Below, piece by piece: positions 19,377 through 27,065 of a DNA stretch of 64,000 nucleotides. Made by a program: the position numbers and the translations under genes. The DNA lies in NCBI GenBank assembly GCA_963701375.1, contig CAVOZT010000004.1, positions 1,922,001 to 1,986,000 on the forward strand, in the 5' to 3' direction. The notes under the pieces are model-generated. The model did not search any database and was not told where the DNA came from. It was given only the letters and a program-made list of their open reading frames with translations. This DNA is from CAVXTF01 sp963701375 (GTDB lineage: Bacteria; Actinomycetota; Acidimicrobiia; Acidimicrobiales; CAVXTF01). How positions within the stretch are numbered: position 1 is the stretch's first letter; each line of letters begins with the position of its first letter.

Positions 19377-20618
19377 ATGCCGACGCGCAACGTCGACTAC
19401 CTGTTGATCGGCGGCGGCCTCGCCTCGGCGAACTGCGCGCGCTGGCTGCGCGAGGAAGGGGCCGACGGCTCGATCGTGCTCGTCGGGCGCGAGCCGGACC
19501 CGCCGTACAACCGGCCGGAGTGCACGAAGGGGTACCTGCGCGGCGAGGAGACGCGCGAGGAGACGTTCTTCCGGCCGAACGAGTGGTGGGGCGAGCAGGA
19601 CGTCGAGCTTTCGCTGCGCACGAGCGCGACGGCGCTCGACCTCGGCGCGCGCACGGCGAAGCTGTCGAGCAAGGAGGAGATCGAGTTCGGCAAGGCGCTG
19701 CTCGCGACGGGCGCGAACGTGCGGCGGCTGAACGTCGACGGGTGCCATCTCGAGCAGATCCACTACCTGCGCACGCTCGGCAACGCCGATGCGATCCGCG
19801 AGGGTACGAAGGACGCCGAGCACGTCGTGCTGATCGGCGGCTCGTACATCGGCTGCGAGGTCGCCGCGTCGCTGAGCAAGCTCGGCAAACGCGCGACGAT
19901 CGTGATGCAGGAGTCGGCGACGCTCGAACGCGGCTTCGGCGCGAGCGCCGGGCGCTTCTTCCAGGAGCTGCTCGAATCGCATGGCGTGACCGTCCACGGC
20001 GAGGATGAGCTCGAGCGCTTCGAAGGCGACGAGCGCGTCGAGACGGTGATCACGCGCGGCGGTCTTCGGCTCGACGCCGACGCGGTCGTGGTCGGCGCCG
20101 GCGTGACGCCCGACGTGCAGCTCGCGCAGCGCGCCGGCCTGGAGATCGGCGAGCGCGGGGGAGTGCGCTGCTCCTCGCTGCTTCAGTCCTCGACGCCGGG
20201 CGTGTTCGCGGCGGGCGACATCTGCGAATACGAGTCGCCGGTGCACGGCGGTGCGCACGTGCGCATCGAGCACTGGGACGTCGCGTTCAACCACGGCAAG
20301 ACGGCCGCGCTGAACATGCTCGGCAAGGGCGTGCCGCACACGGTCGTGCCGTACTTCTACTCCGTGTTCGCCGACTGGGGCGAACTGGAGTACGTCGGCC
20401 CGGCGTACAAGTGGGACGAGGAGATCGTGCGCGGCTCGTTCGCCGACGGCAAGTTCACGGTCTGGTACCTCGACGCCGGCAAGGTCGCGGCGGCGCTGAC
20501 GTGGGGGCGCTCGGACGACCTCGACGCGGCGCGCCGACTGATCGCCGACGGCGCATCGCTCGACGACGCGCAGCGCGCGAAGCTCGCCGACGTCGACTCC
20601 GACTTGGATGATCTGTAG
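19377..20618 (+). CDS. Ferredoxin/rubredoxin reductase-like FAD oxidoreductase
   Basis: 413-residue pyridine-nucleotide-disulfide oxidoreductase of the monooxygenase reductase/AIF group. Motifs are LLIGGGLASANCA (FAD), the NAD site VVLIGGSYIGCEVAASLSKLG, and GVFAAGDICEYESP near the C terminus, followed by EHWDVAFNHGKTAALNMLG, typical of rubredoxin and ferredoxin reductases. No CxxC disulfide is present. The ATG lies 6 nt after TATGGT (19365-19370), so it appears to have its own leaderless promoter and is not part of the secretion operon. It probably feeds electrons from NAD(P)H to a ferredoxin; the partner is not in the window. Confidence 0.9.
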   Translation: MPTRNVDYLLIGGGLASANCARWLREEGADGSIVLVGREPDPPYNRPECTKGYLRGEETREETFFRPNEWWGEQDVELSLRTSATALDLGARTAKLSSKEEIEFGKALLATGANVRRLNVDGCHLEQIHYLRTLGNADAIREGTKDAEHVVLIGGSYIGCEVAASLSKLGKRATIVMQESATLERGFGASAGRFFQELLESHGVTVHGEDELERFEGDERVETVITRGGLRLDADAVVVGAGVTPDVQLAQRAGLEIGERGGVRCSSLLQSSTPGVFAAGDICEYESPVHGGAHVRIEHWDVAFNHGKTAALNMLGKGVPHTVVPYFYSVFADWGELEYVGPAYKWDEEIVRGSFADGKFTVWYLDAGKVAAALTWGRSDDLDAARRLIADGASLDDAQRAKLADVDSDLDDL

Positions 20619-20660
20619 GGAGGGCTGACGAGCGGCGCTGCTCACGCCGGCGCGCCGAGA

Positions 20661-20680
20661 GGCGGGCCCGCGAGCCCGCC
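20661..20680. terminator. GC-rich hairpin between convergent genes
   Basis: GGCGGGC (20661-20667), a 6-nt loop and GCCCGCC (20674-20680) form a perfect 7-bp stem between the converging reductase and clpP genes. It lacks a long U-tract on the + strand, though a pyrimidine run (CTTTCTTCTC) follows at 20711. A two-way transcription barrier is likely. Confidence 0.55.
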
Positions 20681-20719
20681 CCCGCGCGCGCCGGGGCGCC
20701 GGCGTCGATCCTTTCTTCT

Positions 20720-21351
20720 CTACACCTCCTCGCCGACGCGCCCGGCGAAGCCGGTCGGCGCGCGGTTGAGCTCGTGCGAGGAGATCACGCGGTCGATCAG
20801 TCCGTACTCGCGCGCCTGCTCGGCCGTGAAGTAGCGATCGCGGTCCATGTCGTCGTGCACGCGCTCGAGCGGCTGGCCGGTGTGCCGCGCGTAGATCTCG
20901 TCGATGTGGCGGCGCAGCTGCAGTGTCTCCTTCGCGTGGATCTCGATGTCGGCCGCCTGCCCCTCGAAGCCGCCCGACGGCTGGTGGATCAGGATGCGGC
21001 TGTTCGGCAGCGCCATCCGCTTGCCCGGCGCGCCGCCGGCGAGCAGCAGCGAGCCCATGCTCATCGCGACGCCGAAGCAGATCGTGCGCACGTCGGCCTT
21101 GACGAACTGCATCGTGTCGTAGATCGCAAGGCCCGAGTACACGACGCCGCCCGGCGAGTTGACGTACAGCGAGATGTCCTTCTCGGGTCCTCGCCGTCGA
21201 GGTGCAAGAGCTGCGCGACGACGAGGTTCGCGATCTGATCGTCGACCGGCGTGCCGATGAACACGATTCGCTCGTTCAGCAGGCGGCTGTAGATGTCGAA
21301 CGAGCGCTCTCCGCGTGCGCTCTGCTCGACGACCATCGGAATCAGTGGCAT
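20720..21351 (-). pseudogene. clpP: ATP-dependent Clp protease proteolytic subunit, frame broken by an apparent 1-nt deletion
   Basis: Both halves of ClpP are present in different frames. From ATG 21351 the protein reads PMVVEQSARGERSFDIYSRL … NLVVAQLLHLDGEDP; it then continues one frame over as EKDISLYVNSPGGVVYSG, AMSMGSLLLAGG (catalytic Ser), ILIHQPSGGFEGQA (His) and the C-terminal DRDRYFTAEQAREYGLIDRV. The break falls at the GGG run 21186-21188, where one base is missing from the normal EDPEKDI sequence. Restoring it gives 210 residues, the normal length. A sequencing indel is the simplest explanation; otherwise this copy is dead. ClpX or ClpC and other ClpP copies are not in the window. 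Confidence 0.85.
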
Positions 21352-21367
21352 CTTTGGCTATCCTTTC

Positions 21368-21415
21368 GACAACTTGACGGTTGTCAAAAGACCATAGCAA
21401 CCAATTGGTTGTCAA
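21368..21415. promoter_or_regulatory. Double operator between clpP and the SRPBCC-ArsR genes
   Basis: Two inverted repeats sit in the 77-bp divergent region: GACAAC-TTGACG-GTTGTC (21368-21385) and the perfect palindrome CAACCAATTGGTTG (21398-21411). They share the direct repeat GGTTGTCAA (21379-21387 and 21407-21415), 28 bp apart. The downstream ArsR-type protein is the natural candidate to bind both. They would overlap the start region of the + operon and the clpP promoter. Confidence 0.65.
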
Positions 21416-21428
21416 GGAGGTGCGGAAC

Positions 21429-21728
21429 GTGCCAGTGCGCAGAGAGGTCGACGTCGAGGCGTCGCCGGAGCAGGTCTGGGAGGCGCTCACGACCGACGAA
21501 GGACGCGAGATGTGGCTCGACGAGCCGCACCGCGAGGTGCACGTCGAGGTCGTCGAGCAGCCGAGCCGGCTCGTCTGGTGGTGGCGCGGCGAGGACGATC
21601 AGCCGGCGACGCGCGTCGAGTTCGAGATCGCGCCGACGCCCGGCGGCGCGCGCGTGATCGTCACCGAGAGCGAGCCCGCGTTCCCGATCTCGATGCTCGC
21701 GCGCGGCCTCGCGCCGGTGCCCGCTTGA
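21429..21728 (+). CDS. SRPBCC (AHSA1/CalC-like) domain protein
   Basis: 99-residue START/SRPBCC protein: VRREVDVEASPEQVWEALTT opens the fold and TRVEFEIAPTPGGARVIVTE supplies the central strands. It is shorter than most AHSA1 proteins (about 140), lacking the last long helix. GTG 21429 is chosen because AAGGAGG lies 8 nt upstream. It overlaps the ArsR gene as TTGA. SRPBCC-ArsR pairs are common in actinobacteria and are thought to sense or bind small hydrophobic ligands; the ligand is unknown. Confidence 0.85.
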   Translation: MPVRREVDVEASPEQVWEALTTDEGREMWLDEPHREVHVEVVEQPSRLVWWWRGEDDQPATRVEFEIAPTPGGARVIVTESEPAFPISMLARGLAPVPA

Positions 21729-22111
21729 GCGGCTCGCCGCGCCGCGCCGGAGTCGCCGCCGGCCGTGACGGCCGCACCGGCGCCGGCGCGGACGACGAGC
21801 TCGGCGCGGTCTTCGCGGCGCTTGCCGATCCGACGCGCCGTGCGATGATCGACGCGCTGCTGCGCGAGGGCGAGACGAGCGTGCCGCGGCTCACCGCCGA
21901 GCTGCCGATCACGCGCCAGGCGATCGCGAAGCACCTCGCGACGCTCGACGACGCCGGCCTCGTCGAGCGTGCCGGCGCGAGCGGGCGCGAGGTCCGCTAC
22001 CGCCTGCGCGACGGCGCGCTCGAGTCGGCCAACGCGTGGCTCGCGCACGCCGAGTCCGCGTGGGAGCGGCGCCTCTCGCGCCTGAAGGACGCCGTCGAGC
22101 GCGCCGACTGA
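21725..22111 (+). CDS. ArsR-family winged-helix repressor
   Basis: 128 residues. After a Gly/Ala/Arg-rich N-terminal lead, the domain reads LGAVFAALADPTRRAMIDAL, VPRLTAELPITRQAIAKHLA (recognition helix) and LDDAGLVERAGASGREVRYR (wing). No metal-binding Cys motif (CVC) is seen, so it is not an arsenic-type sensor. It starts at TTG within the SRPBCC stop. The two palindromes upstream of the operon are likely its sites, giving autoregulation and possibly control of the divergent clpP. Confidence 0.9.
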   Translation: MSGSPRRAGVAAGRDGRTGAGADDELGAVFAALADPTRRAMIDALLREGETSVPRLTAELPITRQAIAKHLATLDDAGLVERAGASGREVRYRLRDGALESANAWLAHAESAWERRLSRLKDAVERAD

Positions 22112-22126
22112 GTCGGATGTAGGATG

Positions 22127-22300
22127 CGGCCGTACAACGGTCGGTGGTCGAGGGAAGTCGGTGCGAATCCGACGCGGACCCGCCACTGTGACCGGGGGTG
22201 CTCGTCGCAGCGCGTGACAGCGCGCAGCCACCGTTTCGCCACGCGGCGCGGGAAGGCGCGAAGGAGTAGGCCCGGGAGCCAGGAGACCAGCCTCCGGCCG
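22127..22300 (+). promoter_or_regulatory. Cobalamin (B12) riboswitch
   Basis: Clear cobalamin aptamer in the leader of the B12 uptake operon. The core GGGAAGTCGGTGCGAATCC (22153-22171) and GACCCGCCACTGTGA (22177-22191), and the B12 box AGCCAGGAGACC (22277-22288), are in the right order and spacing. CGGCCG at 22127-22132 can pair with CGGCCG at 22295-22300 to close the P1 stem. The start codon lies 36 nt further on, with GAAAGGGG (22321-22328) as ribosome-binding site; a CCAC/GTGG hairpin in between may hide it. Cobalamin binding should switch the downstream genes off. Confidence 0.95.
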
Positions 22301-22336
22301 AAAGCCCACAAGCCCTCGTGGAAAGGGGTTGGCTCC

Positions 22337-23509
22337 ATGCTCAAGTCTCGCGCTGTTCCGAAGGCTCTGCTCTTCGCCTGTCTGCTCTCGCTCGTCCTCG
22401 CCTCGCTCGCACACGCCGCGCCGGCGAGCGTCACCGTGCGCGTCGAGGGCGCCAACCAGACGCTGCTGCCGGAAACGACCGTGACGACGAACGGCGTCGC
22501 CGTCGAGAAGGATGGCAACCCCGAACACACGTGCAGCGGCGCGAGCGCGGCCGGCGCACTGCAGCAGGCGACATCGGGCAACTGGAACGGCGCGTGGTTC
22601 AAAGGCTTGGGGTACAGCGTCGAAACGATCCTCGGCGAGACGCACGCGTTCGAACCGGGCGTACCGGCCAACTACTTCTGGGCGTACTGGCTCGATCACA
22701 AAGCCGCGACCGCCGGCATCTGCGAAGGCGAACTCAGCGCCGGCGACAGCATCCTGTTCTTCCCCGAATGCTCCAGCGAATCGGAAGCGTGCCCGGCGGC
22801 GCCGAGCCCACTCGCGCTGTCGGCGCCGAGCGTCGCCGAACGCGGCTCGCCGATCACCGTGTCGGTCATCTCCTACGCGAACGCGACCGGCGCCGCTTCC
22901 CCGGCGGCCGGCGTCACGGTCGCCGGCGGCGGCGCGAGCGCGACGACGGGCGCGACCGGGCAGGCGACGCTGTCGCTCGCACAGGCCGGCAACGTCGTGT
23001 TGCAGGCGAGCGGCCCTGGCTCGGTGCGCGACGAGGCGACCGTCTGTGTTCACAACGGCAACGACGGCACCTGTGGCACGCACACGCAGATACAGCTGAG
23101 CGCCGGCCTTGCTCCTCAGCTGCCCGCCGCTGCGTACCACGGTCCGTACGCGCTCGTCGCGCGCGCGACAGATGTGCTCGACGACCATGTTTACCCGCGC
23201 GCGGGCGCGCCGCGCGTATTGAGCGGCACCGTCGCGTCGCATTCGCAGGTCGAGTCCGTCAGCCTGCGCCTCCGGCGCAGCTATCGCGGGCACTGCTGGG
23301 CCTACGATGGCGTCAGCGAGCGCTTCGTGCGCGTCCGCTGCAGACGCGGCAGCTTCTTCAAGGTTTCCTCGACGTCGAGCTTCTCCTATCTGCTCCCCGG
23401 TGCGCTCGCGCCGGGTCGCTACGTGCTCGATATCGAGGCGACCGACGTCGCCGGTAACCGCACGAGCCTCGCACGTGGCACATCGCGCATCGTGTTCTAT
23501 GTCCGCTAG
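22337..23509 (+). CDS. Exported DUF4430-like protein (cobalamin-binding candidate)
   Basis: 390-residue exported protein, first gene after the riboswitch. A signal peptide (ALLFACLLSLVLASLAHA) is followed by a DUF4430-like beta domain at about residues 27-140 (ASVTVRVEGANQTLLPETTV, SGNWNGAWFKGLGYSVETIL, NYFWAYWLDHKAA), with two Cys residues that may pair. An Ig-like/bacterial-adhesion-type module (about 150-250) and a C-terminal beta domain (SLRLRRSYRGHCW; VLDIEATDVAGNRTSLARGT) follow. DUF4430 is the fold of the C-terminal domain of animal transcobalamin. An extracellular B12-binding role is inferred from fold and riboswitch. Confidence 0.8.
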   Translation: MLKSRAVPKALLFACLLSLVLASLAHAAPASVTVRVEGANQTLLPETTVTTNGVAVEKDGNPEHTCSGASAAGALQQATSGNWNGAWFKGLGYSVETILGETHAFEPGVPANYFWAYWLDHKAATAGICEGELSAGDSILFFPECSSESEACPAAPSPLALSAPSVAERGSPITVSVISYANATGAASPAAGVTVAGGGASATTGATGQATLSLAQAGNVVLQASGPGSVRDEATVCVHNGNDGTCGTHTQIQLSAGLAPQLPAAAYHGPYALVARATDVLDDHVYPRAGAPRVLSGTVASHSQVESVSLRLRRSYRGHCWAYDGVSERFVRVRCRRGSFFKVSSTSSFSYLLPGALAPGRYVLDIEATDVAGNRTSLARGTSRIVFYVR

Positions 23510-23539
23510 TGCGAGCCGCGGCCGGCGGCGCGACAGGTG

Positions 23540-24523
23540 ATGAGCCGTCCGCGTCGTGCGGCCGAGGCGCGAGCGACCGTCGGTGTGGTCGCTCGCGCGG
23601 GAGCCGCAGTCGCGGCGCTGCTGGCCGTGACTGCGTTCGCGCTCGGCTGCGGCCTCGGCCCCGGCAGCGCGCCGACCGCCGTGCAGCTGCTCGTCACGCG
23701 CGACTTCGGCGCGTCGGTCGTGCACACGTGGAGCGCGCCGCAGGTGCGCGGCGAAGAGACGGTGATGAGCCTGCTGACGCGCAACGCGCACGTCGACACG
23801 CGCTTCGGCGGCGGCTTCGTGCAGGGCATCGACGGCCTGTCGGGCGGGCAGGAAGGCGGCGCGCCGGTCGACTGGTTCTACTACGTCAACGGGATCGAGG
23901 CCGCGAAGGGCGCGGCGTCCACGAACGTCCATCCGGGAGACCACATCTGGTGGGATCGCCACGACTGGTCGCAGACCGACGACGTCCCGGCGGTCGTCGG
24001 CTCGTTCCCCGAGCCGTTCCTCAACGGGATCGAAGGCAAGCGCCTGCCGGTCCGCGTCGAATGCGCGACGGTCGGCGCCGCGGCGTGCAACGCGGTCACC
24101 GGACGGCTGCGCGCGGCCGGCGTCCCGGCGGCGATCTCCGGCCTGGGAAGCGGCATCGGCGCGCTGCAGACGCTGCGCATCGCCGTCGCGCCGTTCGCCT
24201 CGCTGGAAACCGATCCGGGCGTACGAAACATCGCGCAGGGACCGCGCGCGAGCGGCGTGTACGCGCGCTTCGAAGCGCACGGCGCGACGCTCGCGCTGCT
24301 CGACGAATCCGGACGCGCGGTGCAGCGCCTCGGCGCCGGCGCCGGGCTGATCGCGGCGACGCGCACGGGCGAAGAAGCGCCCGTGTGGGTCGTGACGGGA
24401 ACCGACGCGAGCGGCGTCGCCCGCGCCGCGCGCGCGTTCGACGAGGCGAGCCTGAAGGACCGCTTCGCGCTCGCCGTCGGCTCCGCCGGCGCCCTGGCGC
24501 TGCCGCAAAGGGGATCGTCGTGA
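23540..24523 (+). CDS. DUF4430-domain lipoprotein (cobalamin-binding candidate)
   Basis: 327-residue lipoprotein. The N-terminal hydrophobic stretch ends in a lipobox (AFALGC), so Cys36 or so would be lipidated. A DUF4430 domain follows: VQLLVTRDFGASVVHTWSAP, ETVMSLLTRNAHVDTRFGGG, DWFYYVNGIEAAKGAASTNV and HPGDHIWWDRHDW. The C-terminal half is a second alpha+beta domain resembling membrane-anchored substrate-binding modules. Start ATG 23540 is used; GTG 23537 is possible. The 3' end overlaps ecfT as GTGA. It is likely the membrane-anchored half of a B12 capture complex with the protein encoded just upstream. Confidence 0.82.
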   Translation: MSRPRRAAEARATVGVVARAGAAVAALLAVTAFALGCGLGPGSAPTAVQLLVTRDFGASVVHTWSAPQVRGEETVMSLLTRNAHVDTRFGGGFVQGIDGLSGGQEGGAPVDWFYYVNGIEAAKGAASTNVHPGDHIWWDRHDWSQTDDVPAVVGSFPEPFLNGIEGKRLPVRVECATVGAAACNAVTGRLRAAGVPAAISGLGSGIGALQTLRIAVAPFASLETDPGVRNIAQGPRASGVYARFEAHGATLALLDESGRAVQRLGAGAGLIAATRTGEEAPVWVVTGTDASGVARAARAFDEASLKDRFALAVGSAGALALPQRGSS

Positions 24524-25422
24524 TCGGCTCGCTCCTGTTCTACCGCCGGCTCGCGAGCCCGCTGCACGCCACGCGCGCGAGCGTCGCCGCCGCGTGGGCG
24601 GCAGCGCTGATCGCGGCAGCGCTGATCCTCTTCCACCCGCTCGCGCTGCTCGCGCTGACGCTCGCCGTGCTCGGCGCCGCGCGCGGCGCCGGCGTCAGTC
24701 GCGCGCTCGCGCACTCGCTGCGCACGGCGGCGATCGTCGCCGTGCCGATCGTGCTCGTCAACGTGCTCGTCAGCCGCCAGGGGCTGACCGTGTTCGCGCG
24801 GCTCGGCGACCTCGGCCCGTTCGGCCGCGGCGACTTGACGGTCGAGGCGCTCGTGTACGGCGCCGTGATCGCGCTGAAGGTGACGCTGCTGATCCTCGTC
24901 ACGACGCTCGCGAGCCTCGCGATCGACCCCGACGAGCTGCTGCGCGGCTTTCGCCGCCTGTCGTTTCGCTCGGCGCTGACGGCGACGCTCGCGACGCGCA
25001 TGCTGCCGCTGCTCGCCGCCGACTCGCAGCGGCTCGCCGAGGCGCAGCGCACGCGCCCCGGCGGGGCGGCGCGCGGGTCGCGCGGCCGGGTCGCGCTGCT
25101 GAGCGCCGTCGTCGGCGGCTCGCTCGACCGCGCGATGGACGTCGCGGCGACGCTCGAGCTGCGCGGATACGCCGCCGCGCGCCGCACGCGAGCGGCAGGT
25201 CGCGGCACGCGTCGTCCGCTCTCGCGCCACGACCTCGCGTTCGCGGCCTCGGGGCTCGCGACGCTCGCGATCGCGCTCGTCGGCAGGCTCTCGCACGTGG
25301 CCGCGTTCACGGCCTATCCGCGGATCGAGCTGCGGCTCGACGCCGGCACGCTCGCGCTGTGCGCCGCGCTCGCCGCGGCCGTGCTGCTGCCGTTCTGCGA
25401 TCGTCGTGGGGTCGAGCGATGA
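24520..25422 (+). CDS. ECF transporter transmembrane component EcfT (CbiQ-like)
   Basis: 300-residue membrane protein with about five to six helices (for example AAWAAALIAAALILFHPLAL and VALKVTLLILVTTLASLAI region). The coupling-helix signatures of EcfT are recognisable: PDELLRGFRRLSFRSALTAT, LAADSQRLAEAQRTRPGG (variant of the first Ala-Arg-Gly motif) and ATLELRGYAAA (second motif). EcfT links the substrate-binding S component to the ATPases. It overlaps both neighbours as GTGA and ATGA, so T, ATPase and S are made as a unit. Confidence 0.88.
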   Translation: MIGSLLFYRRLASPLHATRASVAAAWAAALIAAALILFHPLALLALTLAVLGAARGAGVSRALAHSLRTAAIVAVPIVLVNVLVSRQGLTVFARLGDLGPFGRGDLTVEALVYGAVIALKVTLLILVTTLASLAIDPDELLRGFRRLSFRSALTATLATRMLPLLAADSQRLAEAQRTRPGGAARGSRGRVALLSAVVGGSLDRAMDVAATLELRGYAAARRTRAAGRGTRRPLSRHDLAFAASGLATLAIALVGRLSHVAAFTAYPRIELRLDAGTLALCAALAAAVLLPFCDRRGVER

Positions 25423-27065
25423 GCACGCTGCTGTCATTCGATCGCGTCTCCTACCGCTACCCGAACGTCGAGCGTCCGGCGCTCGCCGACGTCAGCTTCG
25501 AGATCGGCGCGGGCGAGTTCTGCCTGCTCGCGGGGCTGTCAGGCAGCGGCAAGTCCTCGCTGCTGCGCGCCGCGTGCGGGCTCGTGCCGCACTTCCACGG
25601 CGGCCGCTTCGCCGGCAGCGTCGAGCTGGCGGGCCTCGACACGCGCGAGCACGGGCCGGCGAGATTCGGCTCGCTCGCCGGCGTGCTGTTCCAGGACCCG
25701 GAGACGCAGCTCGTGACCGGCTCGGTGCGCGCCGAGCTCTCGCTCGCGCTCGAAAGCCGTGGCGCCGGCGCTTCGGCCGTCGCGCGCGGCGTCGAGGAGG
25801 TCGCGCTCGCGCTCGGGATCGACGCGCTGCTCGAGCGCTCCACGCACGAGCTGTCGGGCGGCGAGAAGCAGCGCGTCGCGCTCGGCGCGGCGCTCGCCGG
25901 ACGGCCGCAGATCGTGCTGCTCGACGAGCCGACGTCGCAGCTCGACCCGGTCGCCGGCGATGAGCTGATCGGGCTGCTGCGTCGCTTGAACGAAGAGTGG
26001 GACACGACGATCGTGCTCGCCGAGCACCGTCTCGAGCGCTGCCTCGGCGCGGCCGACCGCGTGATCGCGCTCGCCGACGGCGCGCTCGCGTGCGACGGCG
26101 ACCCGACGGAGTTCCTGCGGTGGGCCGAGCGCCGCGCGCCGGCGCTGCAGACGCCGGGCGCGAGGCTGTTCGCGCTCGCCGGCGTGCAGCCGCCGCCGGT
26201 CGGCGTCCGCCGCGCGCGCGCGACGCTGCGCACACGTGGGCTGCTGCCCGACGCTGGCGAGCGGCCGGCTCAGGAGCCACCCACGCCGGAGCCGCCCTCC
26301 ACCCACGCGCGACCTGCGCGGCGACGGCTCACCGGGCGCGGCGCACGCGCGCCGCGGCCGGCGCTCGAGCTGCGCGGCGTTTGGCACGAGCTGCGCGACG
26401 GCCCGGCGATCCTGCGCGGCGCCTCGCTGCGCCTCGACGCCGGCGAGAGCGTCGCGCTGATGGGCCGCAACGGCGCCGGCAAGTCGACGCTGCTGCGCCA
26501 CGCGGCCGGCCTGCTCGAGCCGACGCGCGGGAGCGTCGAGCGCGCGGGGCGCGTCGCGCTGCTGCTGCAGAACCCCGGCGACTACCTGATCCACGAGCGC
26601 GTCGAGCAGGAGGCTTCGCCGCAGCAGCTCGCCGCGGTCGGGCTGGGCGCGCTCGCCGCGCGCAACCCGCGCGACCTGTCCGGCGGCGAGCGCCAGCGGC
26701 TCGCGCTCGCGATCGTCGCCGGCTCGGATGCGCCGGCCGTGCTCGCGCTCGACGAGCCGACGCGCGGGATGGACCGCGCGGCGAAGGGCGAGCTCGCGGC
26801 CCAGCTTCGCCGTCGCGCCGGCGCGGGCGAGGCGGTGATCGTCGCCACCCACGACCCCGAGTTCGCCGCCGCGTGCGCCGATCGCGCGGTGCTGCTCGCC
26901 GACGGTCGCGTGATCGCCGACGGACCGACCGCGCAGCTGCTCAGCGGCGGCTGGTACTTCGCGACGGAGACGGCGCGCATCCTCGGCGGCGCCGGCGGCG
27001 CGCTGCTGCCCGAGCAGGGCGCGCAGCTGCTGCTGCGCGAGACGCGCGTGGAGGTCGCGCTGTGA
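25419..27065 (+). CDS. Fused double ATPase of ECF transporter (EcfA1-EcfA2)
   Basis: 548 residues with two complete ABC ATPase domains. Domain 1 (about 1-245): Walker A GLSGSGKSS, Q-loop VLFQDPETQLVTGSV, signature ELSGGEKQRVALG, Walker B IVLLDEPTSQLDP, and switch His in LAEHRLE. Domain 2 (about 305-548): MGRNGAGKST, LLLQNPGDYLIHE, LSGGERQRLALA, VLALDEPTRGMDR, VATHDPEF. A Pro/Arg-rich linker joins them. ECF ATPases are usually separate genes; the fusion fixes a 1:1 heterodimer. The FQDP-type Q-loop is an ECF hallmark. It energises uptake by the S component encoded next. Confidence 0.93.
   Translation: MSTLLSFDRVSYRYPNVERPALADVSFEIGAGEFCLLAGLSGSGKSSLLRAACGLVPHFHGGRFAGSVELAGLDTREHGPARFGSLAGVLFQDPETQLVTGSVRAELSLALESRGAGASAVARGVEEVALALGIDALLERSTHELSGGEKQRVALGAALAGRPQIVLLDEPTSQLDPVAGDELIGLLRRLNEEWDTTIVLAEHRLERCLGAADRVIALADGALACDGDPTEFLRWAERRAPALQTPGARLFALAGVQPPPVGVRRARATLRTRGLLPDAGERPAQEPPTPEPPSTHARPARRRLTGRGARAPRPALELRGVWHELRDGPAILRGASLRLDAGESVALMGRNGAGKSTLLRHAAGLLEPTRGSVERAGRVALLLQNPGDYLIHERVEQEASPQQLAAVGLGALAARNPRDLSGGERQRLALAIVAGSDAPAVLALDEPTRGMDRAAKGELAAQLRRRAGAGEAVIVATHDPEFAAACADRAVLLADGRVIADGPTAQLLSGGWYFATETARILGGAGGALLPEQGAQLLLRETRVEVAL

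Noticed and set aside
21181..21195. Programmed ribosomal frameshift in clpP
   Set aside because: There is no slippery heptamer or downstream structure, and uvrB and a nitroreductase show similar breaks; a sequence error is simpler.
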